Positions 7,448-16,838 of a stretch of DNA of 48,164 nt are shown here, in pieces; the first letter of the stretch is position 1; the number at the start of each line of letters is the position of its first letter. The position numbers were made by a program, and so were the translations under genes. The DNA comes from Nocardioides sp. J54. GTDB lineage: Bacteria; Actinomycetota; Actinomycetes; Propionibacteriales; Nocardioidaceae. The stretch spans positions 1 to 48,164 of the forward strand of contig NZ_JAER01000003.1 in assembly GCF_000519005.1 (NCBI RefSeq). Direction: 5' to 3'. A model generated the notes under the pieces. It made no database searches and had not been told where the DNA came from. It saw nothing but the letters and a program-made list of their open reading frames with translations.

Positions 7448-8379
7448 CCGAGGTCCTTCGAGAAGTCCAGCAGCAGCTGGTGGACCCGCTCCGGCTGCTC
7501 GAGCTGGATGAAGTGCGAGCCGCGGAGCTCGACGTACTCCGTCGGCACCCCACGGTCGGCGAGCCGCCGCGACGCGCTCGCCATGTCGCGGGCGCCCGCG
7601 AGGATGTCGAACCGGCCGGAGACGAAGAGCGTGGGCACGTCGATCCGGCTGAGCCGGACCCGCGGGTGGCGCGAGGTGGCGATGGCGAGCCGGGCGTACC
7701 AGTCCACGGGCGTGGTCAGGAACTCCTTGAGCCCGACGGCGGCGGCCTCGGGGTCGGCGACCTGGAACATGAAGCCGGTGCGGCCGAGCAGCCTCACCAT
7801 GCCCGGGGTGACCGGGACCCGGCGCACGACGGGGTTGGCGACGGGCCCGCTGAGCGTCGCGACGCGGCAGAGGTTCACGGTCAGCGCCCGCGCGGCGAGC
7901 CGGGGGAGCCGGAAGGGCGCGAGCATGGTGGCGAAGGTGTCGCCCGGGACCCCGGCCATCGCGAAGATGCCGCGCACCCGCTCGGGGTGGCGGTAGGTCA
8001 TCTCGAAGGCGGTGTTGACGCCCATCGACCAGCCCATGAGCACCGCGCTGTCGATGCCGAAGTGGTCCATGACCGACAGGCCGTCCTGGACGAAGTGCTC
8101 GATCTCGATGTGCCTGCGGTCGCGCGGACGGTCCGAGCCGCCGACCCCGCGGTGGTTCCAGGAGACGATCCGTACGCCGCACTCCGGGTCGAGCAGCCAC
8201 GGCCACAGGTGGGGGTTCGTCCCGAGCCCGTTGCACAGCACCACGGTGGGGCCGTCGATCACGCCGTCGGGGTCGTTGGTCCACGCCCGGACGTGGGTCC
8301 CGTCGTCGGAGAGGATGTCGCGGTAGGCCAGCGAGGGCTTCCGGACGACCTGGTCGGGGCGGGGAGCAGGGGTCGCCAT
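7444..8379 (-). CDS. Alpha/beta hydrolase
   Basis: 311 residues from ATG 8379. The fold is clear: LCNGLGTNPHLW oxyanion region, WNHRGVGGSD, nucleophile elbow GWSMG, the acid Asp in SGRFDILAG and the catalytic His in GSHFIQLEQPERV near the C-terminus. No signal peptide is seen, so it should be cytoplasmic. Its stop overlaps the start of the sugar dehydrogenase lipoprotein, so the two are translated together. The substrate is unknown. A CAGAAT box lies seven bases before the start, a weak leaderless-type promoter. Confidence 0.85.
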   Translation of the reverse strand: MATPAPRPDQVVRKPSLAYRDILSDDGTHVRAWTNDPDGVIDGPTVVLCNGLGTNPHLWPWLLDPECGVRIVSWNHRGVGGSDRPRDRRHIEIEHFVQDGLSVMDHFGIDSAVLMGWSMGVNTAFEMTYRHPERVRGIFAMAGVPGDTFATMLAPFRLPRLAARALTVNLCRVATLSGPVANPVVRRVPVTPGMVRLLGRTGFMFQVADPEAAAVGLKEFLTTPVDWYARLAIATSRHPRVRLSRIDVPTLFVSGRFDILAGARDMASASRRLADRGVPTEYVELRGSHFIQLEQPERVHQLLLDFSKDLG

Positions 8380-8406
8380 GGCCCCGATTCTGCCCGACCC
8401 GCGGGC

Positions 8407-9285
8407 TCAGCCGATGTCAGGCGGCTGGATCGGACGGCGGGTCGCCCGCGTCGCGCCCACGCTGGCGACCACCACGCACCCGATGGCGAGCCACTGGACG
8501 GGGGCGAGGTCCTCGCCGACGACCGCGAGGCCGGCGAGCGCCGCGGCGGCCGGCTCGAGGCTCATCAGCACGCCGAAGGTGGCCGCCGGCAGGGTGCGCA
8601 GGGCGACGAGCTCCGCGCTGTAGGGCACCACCGAGCTGAGCAGGCCGACGGCGGCCCCGATGAGCAGGACCCGGTCGTCGACGAGGTCGCCGCCGTCGAC
8701 GGTGAGCAGCAGCGGGGACAGCAGGCCGACGGCGATCAGCGCGGCCACGGCGAGCCCGTCGATGCCCGGCCACCGGGCGCCGGTCGCCGCGCTGGACAGG
8801 ATGTAGCCGGCCCACCCGGCGCCGGCGAGCAGCGCGAAGGCGACGCCGGCGGGGTCGAGGTGGCCGCGCTCGAAGCCGAGCAGCACGACCCCGACCGCCG
8901 CGAGGACGACCCACCCGAGGTCGCGCGGCCGGCGGAAGCCGACGGCGGCGAGCACGAGCGGGCCGATGAACTCGATGGTCACCGCGACACCGATCGGGAT
9001 CCGTGAGAAGGACTGGTAGATCGCCCAGTTCATCAGCCCCAGGCAGGCGCCGTACCTGGCTGCGACGAGCCAGTCGAGGCGGGTGCGCCCCCGCAGGCGC
9101 GGCCGGGCCCAGACCAGCAGCACCAGGGCGCTGGTCGCCAGCCGCAGCCACACGACGCCGTCGGGCTCGAGGTCCTCGAACAGGAGCTTGGCGAAGCCGG
9201 CCCCGAGCTGCACCGACGCGATGCTGAGCACGACCAGGCCGATCGCCGCAGGCAGCGCGGGCCGTCGGTGGTCGGTGGCACTCAC
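8407..9285 (-). CDS. EamA-family transporter (RhtA-like, ten membrane helices)
   Basis: 292 residues from GTG 9285. About ten hydrophobic helices form two EamA repeats. The first contains GLMNWAIYQSFSRIPIGVAVTIEF-type sequence and the second SSVVPYSAELVALRTLPAATFGVLMSLEPAAAALAGL, which is characteristic of the threonine/homoserine exporter RhtA branch. It probably exports small amino acids or other metabolites. The gene stands alone, with its own leaderless-type promoter box, and reads away from a terminator shared with the secreted-protein gene upstream. Confidence 0.85.
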   Translation of the reverse strand: MSATDHRRPALPAAIGLVVLSIASVQLGAGFAKLLFEDLEPDGVVWLRLATSALVLLVWARPRLRGRTRLDWLVAARYGACLGLMNWAIYQSFSRIPIGVAVTIEFIGPLVLAAVGFRRPRDLGWVVLAAVGVVLLGFERGHLDPAGVAFALLAGAGWAGYILSSAATGARWPGIDGLAVAALIAVGLLSPLLLTVDGGDLVDDRVLLIGAAVGLLSSVVPYSAELVALRTLPAATFGVLMSLEPAAAALAGLAVVGEDLAPVQWLAIGCVVVASVGATRATRRPIQPPDIG

Positions 9286-9291
9286 CCGGTC

Positions 9292-9297
9292 AACGTA
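9292..9297 (-). promoter_or_regulatory. -10 box for a leaderless transcript (EamA gene)
   Basis: On the minus strand TACGTT is followed by six bases and then the GTG start at 9285. This spacing places the transcription start on or beside the start codon. It is the same arrangement as at 12574, 13063, 24108 and 31475. Confidence 0.5.
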
Positions 9298-9322
9298 GGG
9301 CCTGGTCCGCGGGCGCGCCGAA

Positions 9323-9351
9323 CCGCCGGTCCCCCTCGCGGGGACCGGCGG
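9323..9351 (-). terminator. Strong hairpin terminator
   Basis: CCGCCGGTCCCC (9323-9334) and GGGGACCGGCGG (9340-9351) form a perfect 12-bp stem with a five-base loop. It lies just after the stop of the minus-strand secreted-protein gene and before the EamA gene start. There is no U-run, which is usual for high-GC actinobacteria. Confidence 0.8.
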
Positions 9352-9367
9352 TGCGACGACGCGGCGG

Positions 9368-11284
9368 TTACTTGGCGACGACCAGGCCGTCGATCCGGAC
9401 CTGGCGTCCGGTGGGGCTGACGACCTTGACCTTGAGCGTCCCGCTGCGCACCGAGCCCCAGGTCGTGATCGGGTAGACCTTCTTCTTCGCGGCGGTGCCC
9501 TTGAGGCTGATGGTCCGCACGAGGGTGCCGTTCCACCGCACCTCGACCTTGCCGCCGTTCGGCACCCGGTGGGCGACCAGGGCGACCCGCTTCGCCTTGA
9601 TGCCGGCGCGGGTGAGCGTGCGGCCCTTCGTCGAGGTGGTGGTCAGGGTTCCCTCGAAGTGGCCGGACCCGTTGGCGCGGGTCCATCCCTTGGCGCCGAG
9701 CGCCCGGTCGTCGAGCGGGACGCTGGTGCAGCGCAGCGCAGAGCGGGCGCCGAGGTTGGACAAGCCGTCGACGGACTGCGTCTCGAAGCAGTACGTCCGG
9801 CCGGGGGCGCCCTTGAAGGCGAACGGGCTGGCCTTCAGGTTGTTGCCGACGACGGTCGCGTCGCCGAAGGCCGCCTGGTTCCACGCGGAGGTGCGGACGA
9901 TGACATCGGTCGACTGCACGGAGGAGAGGGCGTCGGTGGCGGTCCAGCCGACGGGGAAGGTCCGGCTGAGCGTCTGGGCCTTGAGCGCGCTCGACGGGGC
10001 GGAGGTGGGGCCGGTCAGGTCGAGCCAGTCCGCCTGGACGTAGGACGAGCCGCCGTTGGCGACGATGCTGACGCCCACCACGTTGCCCTGGCTGTCGGTG
10101 TCTGCGGCACGCTCGCCGTCCGATGCGCCACCGTCGTAGGTCTTGAAGCCCTGCACGGCGCTGGTGCGGTACCGGAACGTGAGACGGCCGTCGCCCTCGT
10201 AGACGATCACACGGCGGCTGGTGTCCGACTCGAACGGGATCGGGTGGACCGAGAGGGTGGTGTCGGCGTCGTGCAGCACCGGGGTGCCGAAGTCCCCGAC
10301 GGCGGGACGGTGGGCGACGTGCAGCTCGTAGCCGCTGCCCGTGGACTGTGCCCAGCTCGCCACGGCCGAGCCCCCGGGGGAGACGTCGATCGCCATCGTG
10401 GCGACCTTGGCGCCGGGCAACGAGACGATGTCGGGGTTGCTGACCTGTCCGGTCGCCGAGATGTTGGCGGCGACGACCCGGGCGAGCTCGCCGTCCTGGG
10501 CGCGGTAGAGGACCGTGCCGATCCCGTTGTCGGCGACGCCCACCCGGGGGACGCCCGCGTCCTCGGGCCACAGCGCCACGTCCGGGGTGGTCCATCCCGT
10601 GGTGGCCGTGCGGCGGCTCGCCTTGACGATGTCCCGCCCCTCGCCGAGACCCTCGAACGCCGTGACCGCGACGCCCGACGGCGTGACGTCCAGCGAGGGG
10701 AACCACCCCTGCGGGCTCACCTGAGTGAGGACCGGTGCCGCTCCCTTGGCCCACAGCGCGGCCCGGATCGGGGCCGCGGCCTGGACGCTCGCGGCAATCA
10801 CGACGTGCACCCGGCCGGCGCCGTCCATCGCGGCCTCGGTCTCCTTGATCCCGGTGGTGTCGGGGCCGCTGAGCGTCGCTGGGCCGTCCCACTTCCCTCC
10901 GCCGAGGTAGCGGGCACCCCGCACCCGCTCCTGCCCGTTGATGGTCTGGGTCCACACCGCCGCGACGTCCCCGGCGTCGTTCCCGACGACGTGGAGGTTC
11001 TCGATCGCGCTCGCCACGCCGTGCGTGACGTCGACCGGCGCAGCCCAGGCGCCGTCGGTGCCGTGGGCGGCGTAGATCCGCTCGCCGCCCTCGACCGGCT
11101 TCACCCACGCGGCGACCGCGTCACCGGGGGTCGTACCGACGACGTCGACCTCGCTGGGCAGTGCGCCGAGCGGGCTGATCCTGCCGCTGTCGATGCCACC
11201 AGCGGCCTGAGCAGGGGTGGTGCCGAGGGCGAGGGTGCCGACCGCGAGGGTGGCGGCGGCGAGTCCGAGGAGCTGCGTGCGCAT
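9368..11284 (-). CDS. Secreted protein of unknown function with propeller-like repeats
   Basis: 638 residues from ATG 11284, with AGGAAGG eight bases upstream. A Sec signal peptide ends AQA-A near residue 30. The middle has repeated blocks of about 50 residues with patterns such as NDAGDVAAVWTQ and DGAGRVHVVIA, resembling beta-propeller blades. From about residue 490 there is an Ig/FnIII-like segment (YCFETQSVDGLSNLG). The last ~140 residues, with a TRANGSGHFEGTLT start and Lys-rich beta strands, look like a C-terminal module common in secreted actinobacterial proteins. No catalytic motif, sortase signal or membrane anchor is seen, so it is probably released. The function is unknown. Confidence 0.8.
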   Translation of the reverse strand: MRTQLLGLAAATLAVGTLALGTTPAQAAGGIDSGRISPLGALPSEVDVVGTTPGDAVAAWVKPVEGGERIYAAHGTDGAWAAPVDVTHGVASAIENLHVVGNDAGDVAAVWTQTINGQERVRGARYLGGGKWDGPATLSGPDTTGIKETEAAMDGAGRVHVVIAASVQAAAPIRAALWAKGAAPVLTQVSPQGWFPSLDVTPSGVAVTAFEGLGEGRDIVKASRRTATTGWTTPDVALWPEDAGVPRVGVADNGIGTVLYRAQDGELARVVAANISATGQVSNPDIVSLPGAKVATMAIDVSPGGSAVASWAQSTGSGYELHVAHRPAVGDFGTPVLHDADTTLSVHPIPFESDTSRRVIVYEGDGRLTFRYRTSAVQGFKTYDGGASDGERAADTDSQGNVVGVSIVANGGSSYVQADWLDLTGPTSAPSSALKAQTLSRTFPVGWTATDALSSVQSTDVIVRTSAWNQAAFGDATVVGNNLKASPFAFKGAPGRTYCFETQSVDGLSNLGARSALRCTSVPLDDRALGAKGWTRANGSGHFEGTLTTTSTKGRTLTRAGIKAKRVALVAHRVPNGGKVEVRWNGTLVRTISLKGTAAKKKVYPITTWGSVRSGTLKVKVVSPTGRQVRIDGLVVAK

Positions 11285-11482
11285 GGAGGGTGCCTTCCTG
11301 TGGGGCCAGCGGCCTGTCCGCCGGGTGTCCGTCGGGGGTAGGAGCAGCCGCGGCGCCGGACCTTGCAGAAAACCTGCGGAATCTTCCGATGACTTTTCCC
11401 GGCGGGTGGGGTCACAGTGGGAGCAGGCGCGACGGGACCGCGGGACGAGCCCGCGGGACACGGCGCGGGGCTGGAGGCAGGG

Positions 11483-12562
11483 ATGACGACGATCCTCATG
11501 GTCGGGACGCGCAAGGGGCTCTGGGTGGGCACCTCGGAGGACCGTGCAGAGTGGTCCTTCACCGGCCCGCACCACGACATGGAGGAGGTCTACTCCGGCC
11601 TCGTCGACACCCGCGGTGAACGCCCGCGGCTCTTCGCCGGTGCGTCGTCGAGCTGGCTCGGGCCGCAGCTGCGGTGGTCCGACGACCTCGGCGGGACCTG
11701 GCAGGAGACCCCGAACGGCGCCGTCCGCTTCCCGGAGGGCGCGGGCGCCACGGTCGAGCGGATCTGGCAGGTCGTCCCCGGCACCGAGCCCGGGGTGCTC
11801 CATGCCGGCACCGAGCCGGGCGCGGTGTTCACCTCGCGCGACGGGGGAGCGACCTTCGCCCTGGAGGAGGGGCTGTGGAACCACCCGCACCGCGCCGAGT
11901 GGGGCGAGGGCTTCGGGGGCCAGGCGTTCCACACGGTCCTGCCGCACCCGACCGACCCGCAGTCGATCACCGTCGCCATCTCCACCGGCGGCGTCTACCG
12001 CACCACTGACGGCGGCGCGACGTGGGAGCCGCGCAACAAGGGCATCCGGGCCGACTTCCTGCCCGAGGACCAGCGCTACCCCGAGTTCGGGCAGTGCGTG
12101 CACAAGGTCGCCCGGCACCCCAGCCGCCCCGAGCGGCTCTACGCCCAGAACCACGGCGGCGTCTACCGCTCCGACGACGAGGGCGGCACGTGGACCTCGA
12201 TCGGCGACGACCTGCCGAGCGACTTCGGGTTCCCGGTCGTCGTGCACCCGCACCGTCCCGACACGATCTGGGTGTTCCCGCTCGGCGGGGGCGACCGGCG
12301 CTACCCGCCCGACGCGAGGGCGCAGGTGTGGCGCTCCGACGACGCGGGGGAGTCGTGGACGGCGTACGGCGAGGGCCTGCCCGACGCCTTCTACGTCGGC
12401 GTGATGCGCGACGCGATGTGCGTGGACTCCCACGACCCCGCCGGCCTCTACATCGGGGCCCGCAACGGGTCGGTCTGGGCGTCCGCCGACGACGGCGAGA
12501 CCTGGCGCCAGGTGGCCGCAGACCTGCCGGACGTGATGTCGGTCAAGGTCGGCGTCGCGTGA
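11483..12562 (+). CDS. BNR/Asp-box repeat beta-propeller protein (sialidase-like fold)
   Basis: 359 residues from ATG 11483, with GGAGGCAGG upstream. Asp-box motifs of the form S/T-x-DGG-x-TW recur: SRDGGATF, TTDGGATW, SDDEGGTW, SDDAGESW and SADDGETW. This gives a beta-propeller like that of exo-sialidases and photosystem assembly factors. There is no signal peptide, and the sialidase FRIP motif is not evident, so a true sialidase activity is unlikely. The protein is probably cytoplasmic with an unknown ligand. Its gene is divergent from the secreted-protein gene. Confidence 0.75.
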   Translation: MTTILMVGTRKGLWVGTSEDRAEWSFTGPHHDMEEVYSGLVDTRGERPRLFAGASSSWLGPQLRWSDDLGGTWQETPNGAVRFPEGAGATVERIWQVVPGTEPGVLHAGTEPGAVFTSRDGGATFALEEGLWNHPHRAEWGEGFGGQAFHTVLPHPTDPQSITVAISTGGVYRTTDGGATWEPRNKGIRADFLPEDQRYPEFGQCVHKVARHPSRPERLYAQNHGGVYRSDDEGGTWTSIGDDLPSDFGFPVVVHPHRPDTIWVFPLGGGDRRYPPDARAQVWRSDDAGESWTAYGEGLPDAFYVGVMRDAMCVDSHDPAGLYIGARNGSVWASADDGETWRQVAADLPDVMSVKVGVA

Positions 12563-12573
12563 GCCACGCTCGG

Positions 12574-12579
12574 TAGGGT
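12574..12579 (+). promoter_or_regulatory. -10 box for a leaderless transcript (SRPBCC gene)
   Basis: TAGGGT is followed by exactly six bases and then the ATG at 12586. No ribosome binding site fits between them, so the mRNA probably begins at the start codon. Confidence 0.6.
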
Positions 12580-12585
12580 CCGGTC

Positions 12586-13032
12586 ATGCCCGCCTTCTCC
12601 CAGACCCACGAGACGACGATCCAGGCGTCCCCGGAGACCGTCCACGCGCTGGTCGACGACTTCCACCAGTGGGTCAAGTGGTCCCCGTGGGAGGGCCTTG
12701 ACCCCGACCTGCAGCGCACGTACGACGGCGAGGGCGTCGGCGCGACCTACGCCTGGTCGGGCAACAAGAAGGCCGGCCAGGGCCGGATGACCTTCACCTC
12801 GATCACGCCCGCGCAGGTGGTCGTCGCGCTGGAGTTCCTCAAGCCGTTCCGCGCGGAGAACACCGTCACCTTCGACCTCACGCCGGTCGACGGTGGCACC
12901 CGGGTGGCCTGGACGATGAGCGGCGAGCGCAACGCCGTCATGTCGGCCATGGGCCGGCTGTTCTTCGACAAGGCGATCGGCAAGGACTTCGAGAAGGGCC
13001 TCGCCGCGCTGAAGCGCGCTGCCGAGGGGTGA
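12586..13032 (+). CDS. SRPBCC-family (START/polyketide cyclase-like) protein
   Basis: 148 residues from ATG 12586. It starts with FSQTHETTIQASPETVHALVDDF, the usual first strand and helix of the SRPBCC fold, then WVKWSPWEGLDP, and ends with a long amphipathic helix containing KDFEKGLAALK. Such proteins bind hydrophobic ligands in a cavity. No ligand can be named. A leaderless-type -10 box stands in front, so it is transcribed on its own. Confidence 0.8.
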   Translation: MPAFSQTHETTIQASPETVHALVDDFHQWVKWSPWEGLDPDLQRTYDGEGVGATYAWSGNKKAGQGRMTFTSITPAQVVVALEFLKPFRAENTVTFDLTPVDGGTRVAWTMSGERNAVMSAMGRLFFDKAIGKDFEKGLAALKRAAEG

Positions 13033-13062
13033 GCGGATGGGGGAGGCTCACGCCCGGAGGCG

Positions 13063-13068
13063 TAGCCT
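13063..13068 (+). promoter_or_regulatory. -10 box for a leaderless transcript (ilvD)
   Basis: TAGCCT is followed by six bases and then the ilvD ATG at 13075. No Shine-Dalgarno sequence lies between, so ilvD seems to be translated from a leaderless mRNA, unlike ilvBNC, which has an attenuated leader. Confidence 0.6.
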
Positions 13069-13074
13069 TGACCC

Positions 13075-14922
13075 ATGCCAACCCTGCGTTCTGCGACGTC
13101 CACCTCGGGCCGCAACATGGCCGGCGCACGTGCCCTCTGGCGCGCGACCGGCATGACGGACTCGGACTTCGGCAAGCCGATCATCGCCATCGCGAACTCG
13201 TTCACCGAGTTCGTGCCCGGGCACGTCCACCTGCGTGACCTCGGCAAGATCGTCGCCGAGTCGGTCGTCGCCAACGGTGGCGTGGCGAAGGAGTTCAACA
13301 CCATCGCGGTCGACGACGGCATCGCGATGGGCCACGGCGGGATGCTCTACTCGCTGCCGTCGCGCGAGCTGATCGCCGACGCGGTCGAGTACATGGTCCA
13401 GGCGCACTGCGCCGACGCGATCGTGTGCATCTCCAACTGCGACAAGATCACGCCCGGCATGCTGCTCGCCGCCCTGCGACTCAACATCCCGGTCGTGTTC
13501 GTCTCCGGCGGCCCGATGGAGGCCGGCAAGACCCAGGCCATCGAGGGCGTCGTGCACTCCAAGCTCGACCTGGTCGACGCCATGTCCGCGTCCGCCAACG
13601 ACGCGGTCACCGACGAGCAGCTCGACGTCATCGAGCGCTCCGCCTGCCCGACCTGCGGCTCCTGCTCGGGCATGTTCACCGCGAACTCGATGAACTGCCT
13701 GACCGAGGCCATCGGCCTCTCGCTGCCGGGCAACGGCTCGACGCTGGCCACGCACGCCAAGCGCCGCGCGCTCTTCGAGGAGGCCGGGCGGGTCGTCATG
13801 GACCTGTGCCGTCGCTACTACGACGAGGACGACGAGTCCGTCCTGCCGCGCAACATCGCCAACCGCTCCGCGTTCGAGAACGCCGTCGCGCTCGACGTCG
13901 CCATGGGCGGCTCGACCAACACCGTGCTGCACCTGCTGGCCGCTGCCCGCGAGGCCGAGCTCGACTTCGACGTGCACGCGATCGACGAGATCTCCCGCCG
14001 CGTGCCGTGCCTGTCGAAGGTCGCGCCGAACTCGCCGATCTACCACATGGAGGACGTCCACCGTGCCGGCGGCATCCCCGCCCTGCTCGGCGAGCTGCGT
14101 CGCGGCGGCGCGCTCAGGGAGGACGTGCACTCGGTGCACGCGCCGAACCTCGACGAGTGGCTGGGCAAGTGGGACATCCGCAGCGAGGACCCCTCGCCCG
14201 AGGCCCTGGACCTGTTCAGCGCAGCCCCCGGCGGCGTGCGCACCACCGAGCCGTTCTCGACCGAGAACGTCTGGGGCAGCCTGGACACCGACGCGGCCGA
14301 CGGTTGCATCCGCGACTTCGAGCACGCCTACAGCGCCGACGGCGGCCTGGCGATCCTGACCGGCAACATCGCCGAGGACGGCTGCGTCGTGAAGACCGCC
14401 GGTGTCGCCGAGGAGGCGCTGGTCTTCCACGGCACCGCGATCGTCTTCGAGTCGCAGGAGGCGGCCGTCGAGGGCATCCTCGGCAAGAAGGTCGAGGCCG
14501 GCCACGTCGTCGTCATCCGCTACGAGGGCCCCAAGGGCGGCCCCGGCATGCAGGAGATGCTCTACCCGACGGCCTTCCTGAAGGGCCGCGGCCTGGGCGC
14601 CAAGTGCGCCCTGATCACCGACGGCCGGTTCTCCGGCGGCACGAGCGGCCTGTCCATCGGGCACATCTCGCCCGAGGCGGCCGGCGGCGGCCTGATCGCG
14701 CTCGTCGAGGACGGCGACCCGATCTCGATCGACATCCCGAACCGCCGCATCCACCTCGACGTCGACGAGCACACCCTCGCCGAGCGCCGGGTGCTGCAGG
14801 AGAAGCGCGACAAGCCCTACACCCCGCTGGACCGCCAGCGCCCGGTGTCGGCCGCGCTGCGGGCCTACGCCTCGATGGCCACCGCCGCCTCCGACGGCGC
14901 CTACCGCCGCGTCCCCGACTGA
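13075..14922 (+). CDS. ilvD: Dihydroxy-acid dehydratase
   Basis: 615 residues. It catalyses the third common step of valine and isoleucine synthesis, dehydrating the dihydroxy acids made by IlvC. Iron-sulphur ligands are visible in [10 protein letters not shown] (near residue 123) and in [18 protein letters not shown] (near 192). Other family signatures are [34 protein letters not shown] and [19 protein letters not shown]. Its length is usual for the IlvD of actinobacteria and enterobacteria. It lies 2 kb before ilvBNC but with unrelated genes between, so it is not part of that operon. Confidence 0.97.
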   Translation: MPTLRSATSTSGRNMAGARALWRATGMTDSDFGKPIIAIANSFTEFVPGHVHLRDLGKIVAESVVANGGVAKEFNTIAVDDGIAMGHGGMLYSLPSRELIADAVEYMVQAHCADAIVCISNCDKITPGMLLAALRLNIPVVFVSGGPMEAGKTQAIEGVVHSKLDLVDAMSASANDAVTDEQLDVIERSACPTCGSCSGMFTANSMNCLTEAIGLSLPGNGSTLATHAKRRALFEEAGRVVMDLCRRYYDEDDESVLPRNIANRSAFENAVALDVAMGGSTNTVLHLLAAAREAELDFDVHAIDEISRRVPCLSKVAPNSPIYHMEDVHRAGGIPALLGELRRGGALREDVHSVHAPNLDEWLGKWDIRSEDPSPEALDLFSAAPGGVRTTEPFSTENVWGSLDTDAADGCIRDFEHAYSADGGLAILTGNIAEDGCVVKTAGVAEEALVFHGTAIVFESQEAAVEGILGKKVEAGHVVVIRYEGPKGGPGMQEMLYPTAFLKGRGLGAKCALITDGRFSGGTSGLSIGHISPEAAGGGLIALVEDGDPISIDIPNRRIHLDVDEHTLAERRVLQEKRDKPYTPLDRQRPVSAALRAYASMATAASDGAYRRVPD

Positions 14923-14925
14923 CGG

Positions 14926-15642
14926 GTGCCCGAGGTCAACGCCTTCGGGCAGCAGGTCGGTCCCGAGGTCCCCGGCTGGGCGCCACGGCCGTGGCCGGAG
15001 CCGGTCACCATGACCGGGCGGTACGTCGAGGTGCGCCCGCTCACGTCGGCGCACTATGCCGACCTCTTCGCCGCGACGTGCGGCGAGGGTGACGACGACC
15101 TGTGGACCTATCGGCCGGTCCCGCGGCCCACGTCGCTGCCGACGCTGTGGATGCACCTCGCGGCGCACCTCGAGTCGCCGGAGCTGGTGACCTTCGCGCT
15201 GGTGCCCCTGGAGGGGGAGCGGGCCGGGCGTGCGAGCGGCGTGGCGTCGTACGCGCGCATCGAGCCGGCGCACGGGCAGGTCGAGGTCGCCGGGGTCCTT
15301 CTCGGCCGGGCGCTGCAGCGCACGCGGGCGGCCACCGAGGCGATCCACCTGCTCATGCGGCACGCGTTCGACGACCTCGGCTACCGGCGCTTCGAGTGGA
15401 AGTGCGACAGCCTCAACGAGCCGTCGCGCCGGGCGGCGCTGCGCCTGGGCTTCGTGGAGGAGGGGCGCTTCCGCAACCACATGGTCACCCAGGGGCGCTG
15501 CCGCGACACCGACTGGTTCTCCGTCACCGACGGCGAGTGGCCGGCGGTCCGCGCCGCGCATGAGTCGTGGCTGGACCCGGGCAACTTCGACGAGGACGGC
15601 CGGCAGCGCACCGCCCTCAGCGCGGCGACGGCCCGCGCCTAG
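14926..15642 (+). CDS. GNAT-family N-acetyltransferase (RimJ/RimL-like)
   Basis: 238 residues from GTG 14926, three bases after the ilvD stop, so it is translated with ilvD. The segment VEVAGVLLGRALQRTRAATEAIHLLMRHAFDD holds the acetyl-CoA binding loop. YRRFEWKCDSLNEPSRRAALRLGFVEEG is the classic RimJ/RimL-type C-terminal motif. The acceptor is unknown. Close coupling to ilvD suggests co-expression but does not show a shared pathway. Confidence 0.85.
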   Translation: MPEVNAFGQQVGPEVPGWAPRPWPEPVTMTGRYVEVRPLTSAHYADLFAATCGEGDDDLWTYRPVPRPTSLPTLWMHLAAHLESPELVTFALVPLEGERAGRASGVASYARIEPAHGQVEVAGVLLGRALQRTRAATEAIHLLMRHAFDDLGYRRFEWKCDSLNEPSRRAALRLGFVEEGRFRNHMVTQGRCRDTDWFSVTDGEWPAVRAAHESWLDPGNFDEDGRQRTALSAATARA

Positions 15643-15818
15643 CGGCCGACCTGCTGCAGCACGGCCCGGGCCTGCGGGGGTGACGTCGTCGCACCCGCGG
15701 GCGGCGAACCCGGCCCGGGCAATCTCCGGCCCGGGTGTCGTACGGGCGCCGGGCCCTTCGTGGAGGAGGTGAGGGGCGGCCGAGGAGCCGCCACACCACT
15801 GCACCGAGAGGAACGGAC

Positions 15819-16304
15819 ATGTCCGTCATCACCAGCACCACCGCCAGCACCGCCAGCACCAGCACCGCCAGCGCCGCCCGTACGCCACGCCGTGTCCCGC
15901 TCGTCGTCGCCGCCAGCGGCGCCGTCGTCGCCGGCGCCGCCGCCACCACTGCCTTCGAGTTGCTCGCCCGGGCCGTCGGGGTCGACATCGCACTCGCCTT
16001 CGGGACCGCGCCGGAGCCGATGCCGGTCGGCGGCTTCTTCACCGCCGTCGTGGCCCTCGGGCTCGTCGGCGTCGTGATCGCCGCCGTGCTGTCCCGCTTC
16101 GCCCGCCGCCCGCGCCGCACGTGGACGCGCGCCGCCTGGGCGCTGACCGTCGTCTCGCTCGTCCCGCCGGTCCTGGTCTCCACGCCCGGTGCCGCGACCA
16201 ACGTGGTCCTCGTGCTCGCGCACGTCGTCCCGGCCGTCGTCATCGTCCCGCTGGTCGCTCGGCGCCTCACGCCGGTCAACCCGCGGCGCGCTGACCGGGG
16301 CTGA
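15819..16304 (+). CDS. DUF6069-like small membrane protein
   Basis: 161 residues from ATG 15819, with GAGAGGAAC just upstream. After a Ser/Thr/Ala-rich start there are four hydrophobic helices (about residues 28-48, 68-90, 107-125 and 133-150). The pattern of LLARAVGVDIA, GGFFTAVVALGLVGVVIA and a short basic loop is that of the DUF6069 family. Function unknown. The 176 bases before it contain several GGCCCGGG palindromes and no gene I can support. Confidence 0.65.
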   Translation: MSVITSTTASTASTSTASAARTPRRVPLVVAASGAVVAGAAATTAFELLARAVGVDIALAFGTAPEPMPVGGFFTAVVALGLVGVVIAAVLSRFARRPRRTWTRAAWALTVVSLVPPVLVSTPGAATNVVLVLAHVVPAVVIVPLVARRLTPVNPRRADRG

Positions 16305-16327
16305 CGGGCCCGACGAGGAGTGGCAGG

Positions 16328-16762
16328 GTGGCGTCCGTGGACCAGCGGATCAGCTTCATCACCCTGGCTGTCGCCGACATCGACGCCACCCGCCGCTTCT
16401 ACGTCGAGGGCCTCGGCTGGACCCCCGAGCTCGACGTGCCGGGGGAGGTCATCATGATCCGCACCGGCCAGCAGCTGCTGCTCTCGTTGTGGGAGCGCAG
16501 CCACTTCGAGACCGAGGTGGGCGCGGTGATGTCCGGTCCCGGCATCGCCCCACTCACCATCGCGCACAACGTCGCCACCCCGGAGGAGGTCGACGCGGTG
16601 CTCGCCACGGCCCGCTCCGCGGGCTCGCCGCACGTCGAGGACGCGGTCCAGCGGGACTGGGGCGGCTACACCGGCTACTTCGCCGATCCCGACGGCTTCC
16701 GCTGGGAGATCGCGTTCAATCCCGACCCCCGGTTGAGTGCCGTCGTGCTGGCCAATCCCTGA
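16328..16762 (+). CDS. VOC-family (glyoxalase/bleomycin resistance-like) protein
   Basis: 144 residues from GTG 16328, with GAGGAG seven bases upstream. The two halves of the vicinal oxygen chelate fold are clear: ISFITLAVADIDATRRFYVEGLGW at the start and GGYTGYFADPDGFRWEIAFNP near the end, with the metal-type Glu in WEI. Such proteins are metal-dependent lyases, dioxygenases or binding proteins; the substrate cannot be told. Confidence 0.85.
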   Translation: MASVDQRISFITLAVADIDATRRFYVEGLGWTPELDVPGEVIMIRTGQQLLLSLWERSHFETEVGAVMSGPGIAPLTIAHNVATPEEVDAVLATARSAGSPHVEDAVQRDWGGYTGYFADPDGFRWEIAFNPDPRLSAVVLANP

Positions 16763-16772
16763 GACGTCTGTC

Positions 16773-16800
16773 TTGGTATGTGGGACGAGGGCGGTAGGCT
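16773..16800 (+). promoter_or_regulatory. Promoter of the ilvBNC leader transcript
   Basis: TTGGTA (16773-16778) and TAGGCT (16795-16800) are 16 bases apart and precede the leader peptide ORF by about 40 bases. This is a reasonable housekeeping-type promoter. A small hairpin ACGCCG/CGGCGT follows at about 16811-16827. Confidence 0.5.
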
Positions 16801-16838
16801 ATTCGACGGCACGCCGGGGTTCGGCGTACGGTGGGCCC

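Noticed and set aside
11377..11388. CGGAA-TC-TTCCG palindrome between two divergent genes
   Set aside because: It is short, and no promoter boxes fit it well enough to call it an operator.
11483..12562. True sialidase
   Set aside because: Asp-box motifs alone only define the propeller. There is no signal peptide and the arginine-containing FRIP motif was not found.
13048..15804. Very long open frame on the minus strand opposite ilvD
   Set aside because: It is a by-product of high GC on the strand opposite a certain gene. Its peptide is low-complexity Arg/Ala/Gly/His with no motif. The same holds for long opposite-strand frames over EcfA, serA, PknG and ilvE.
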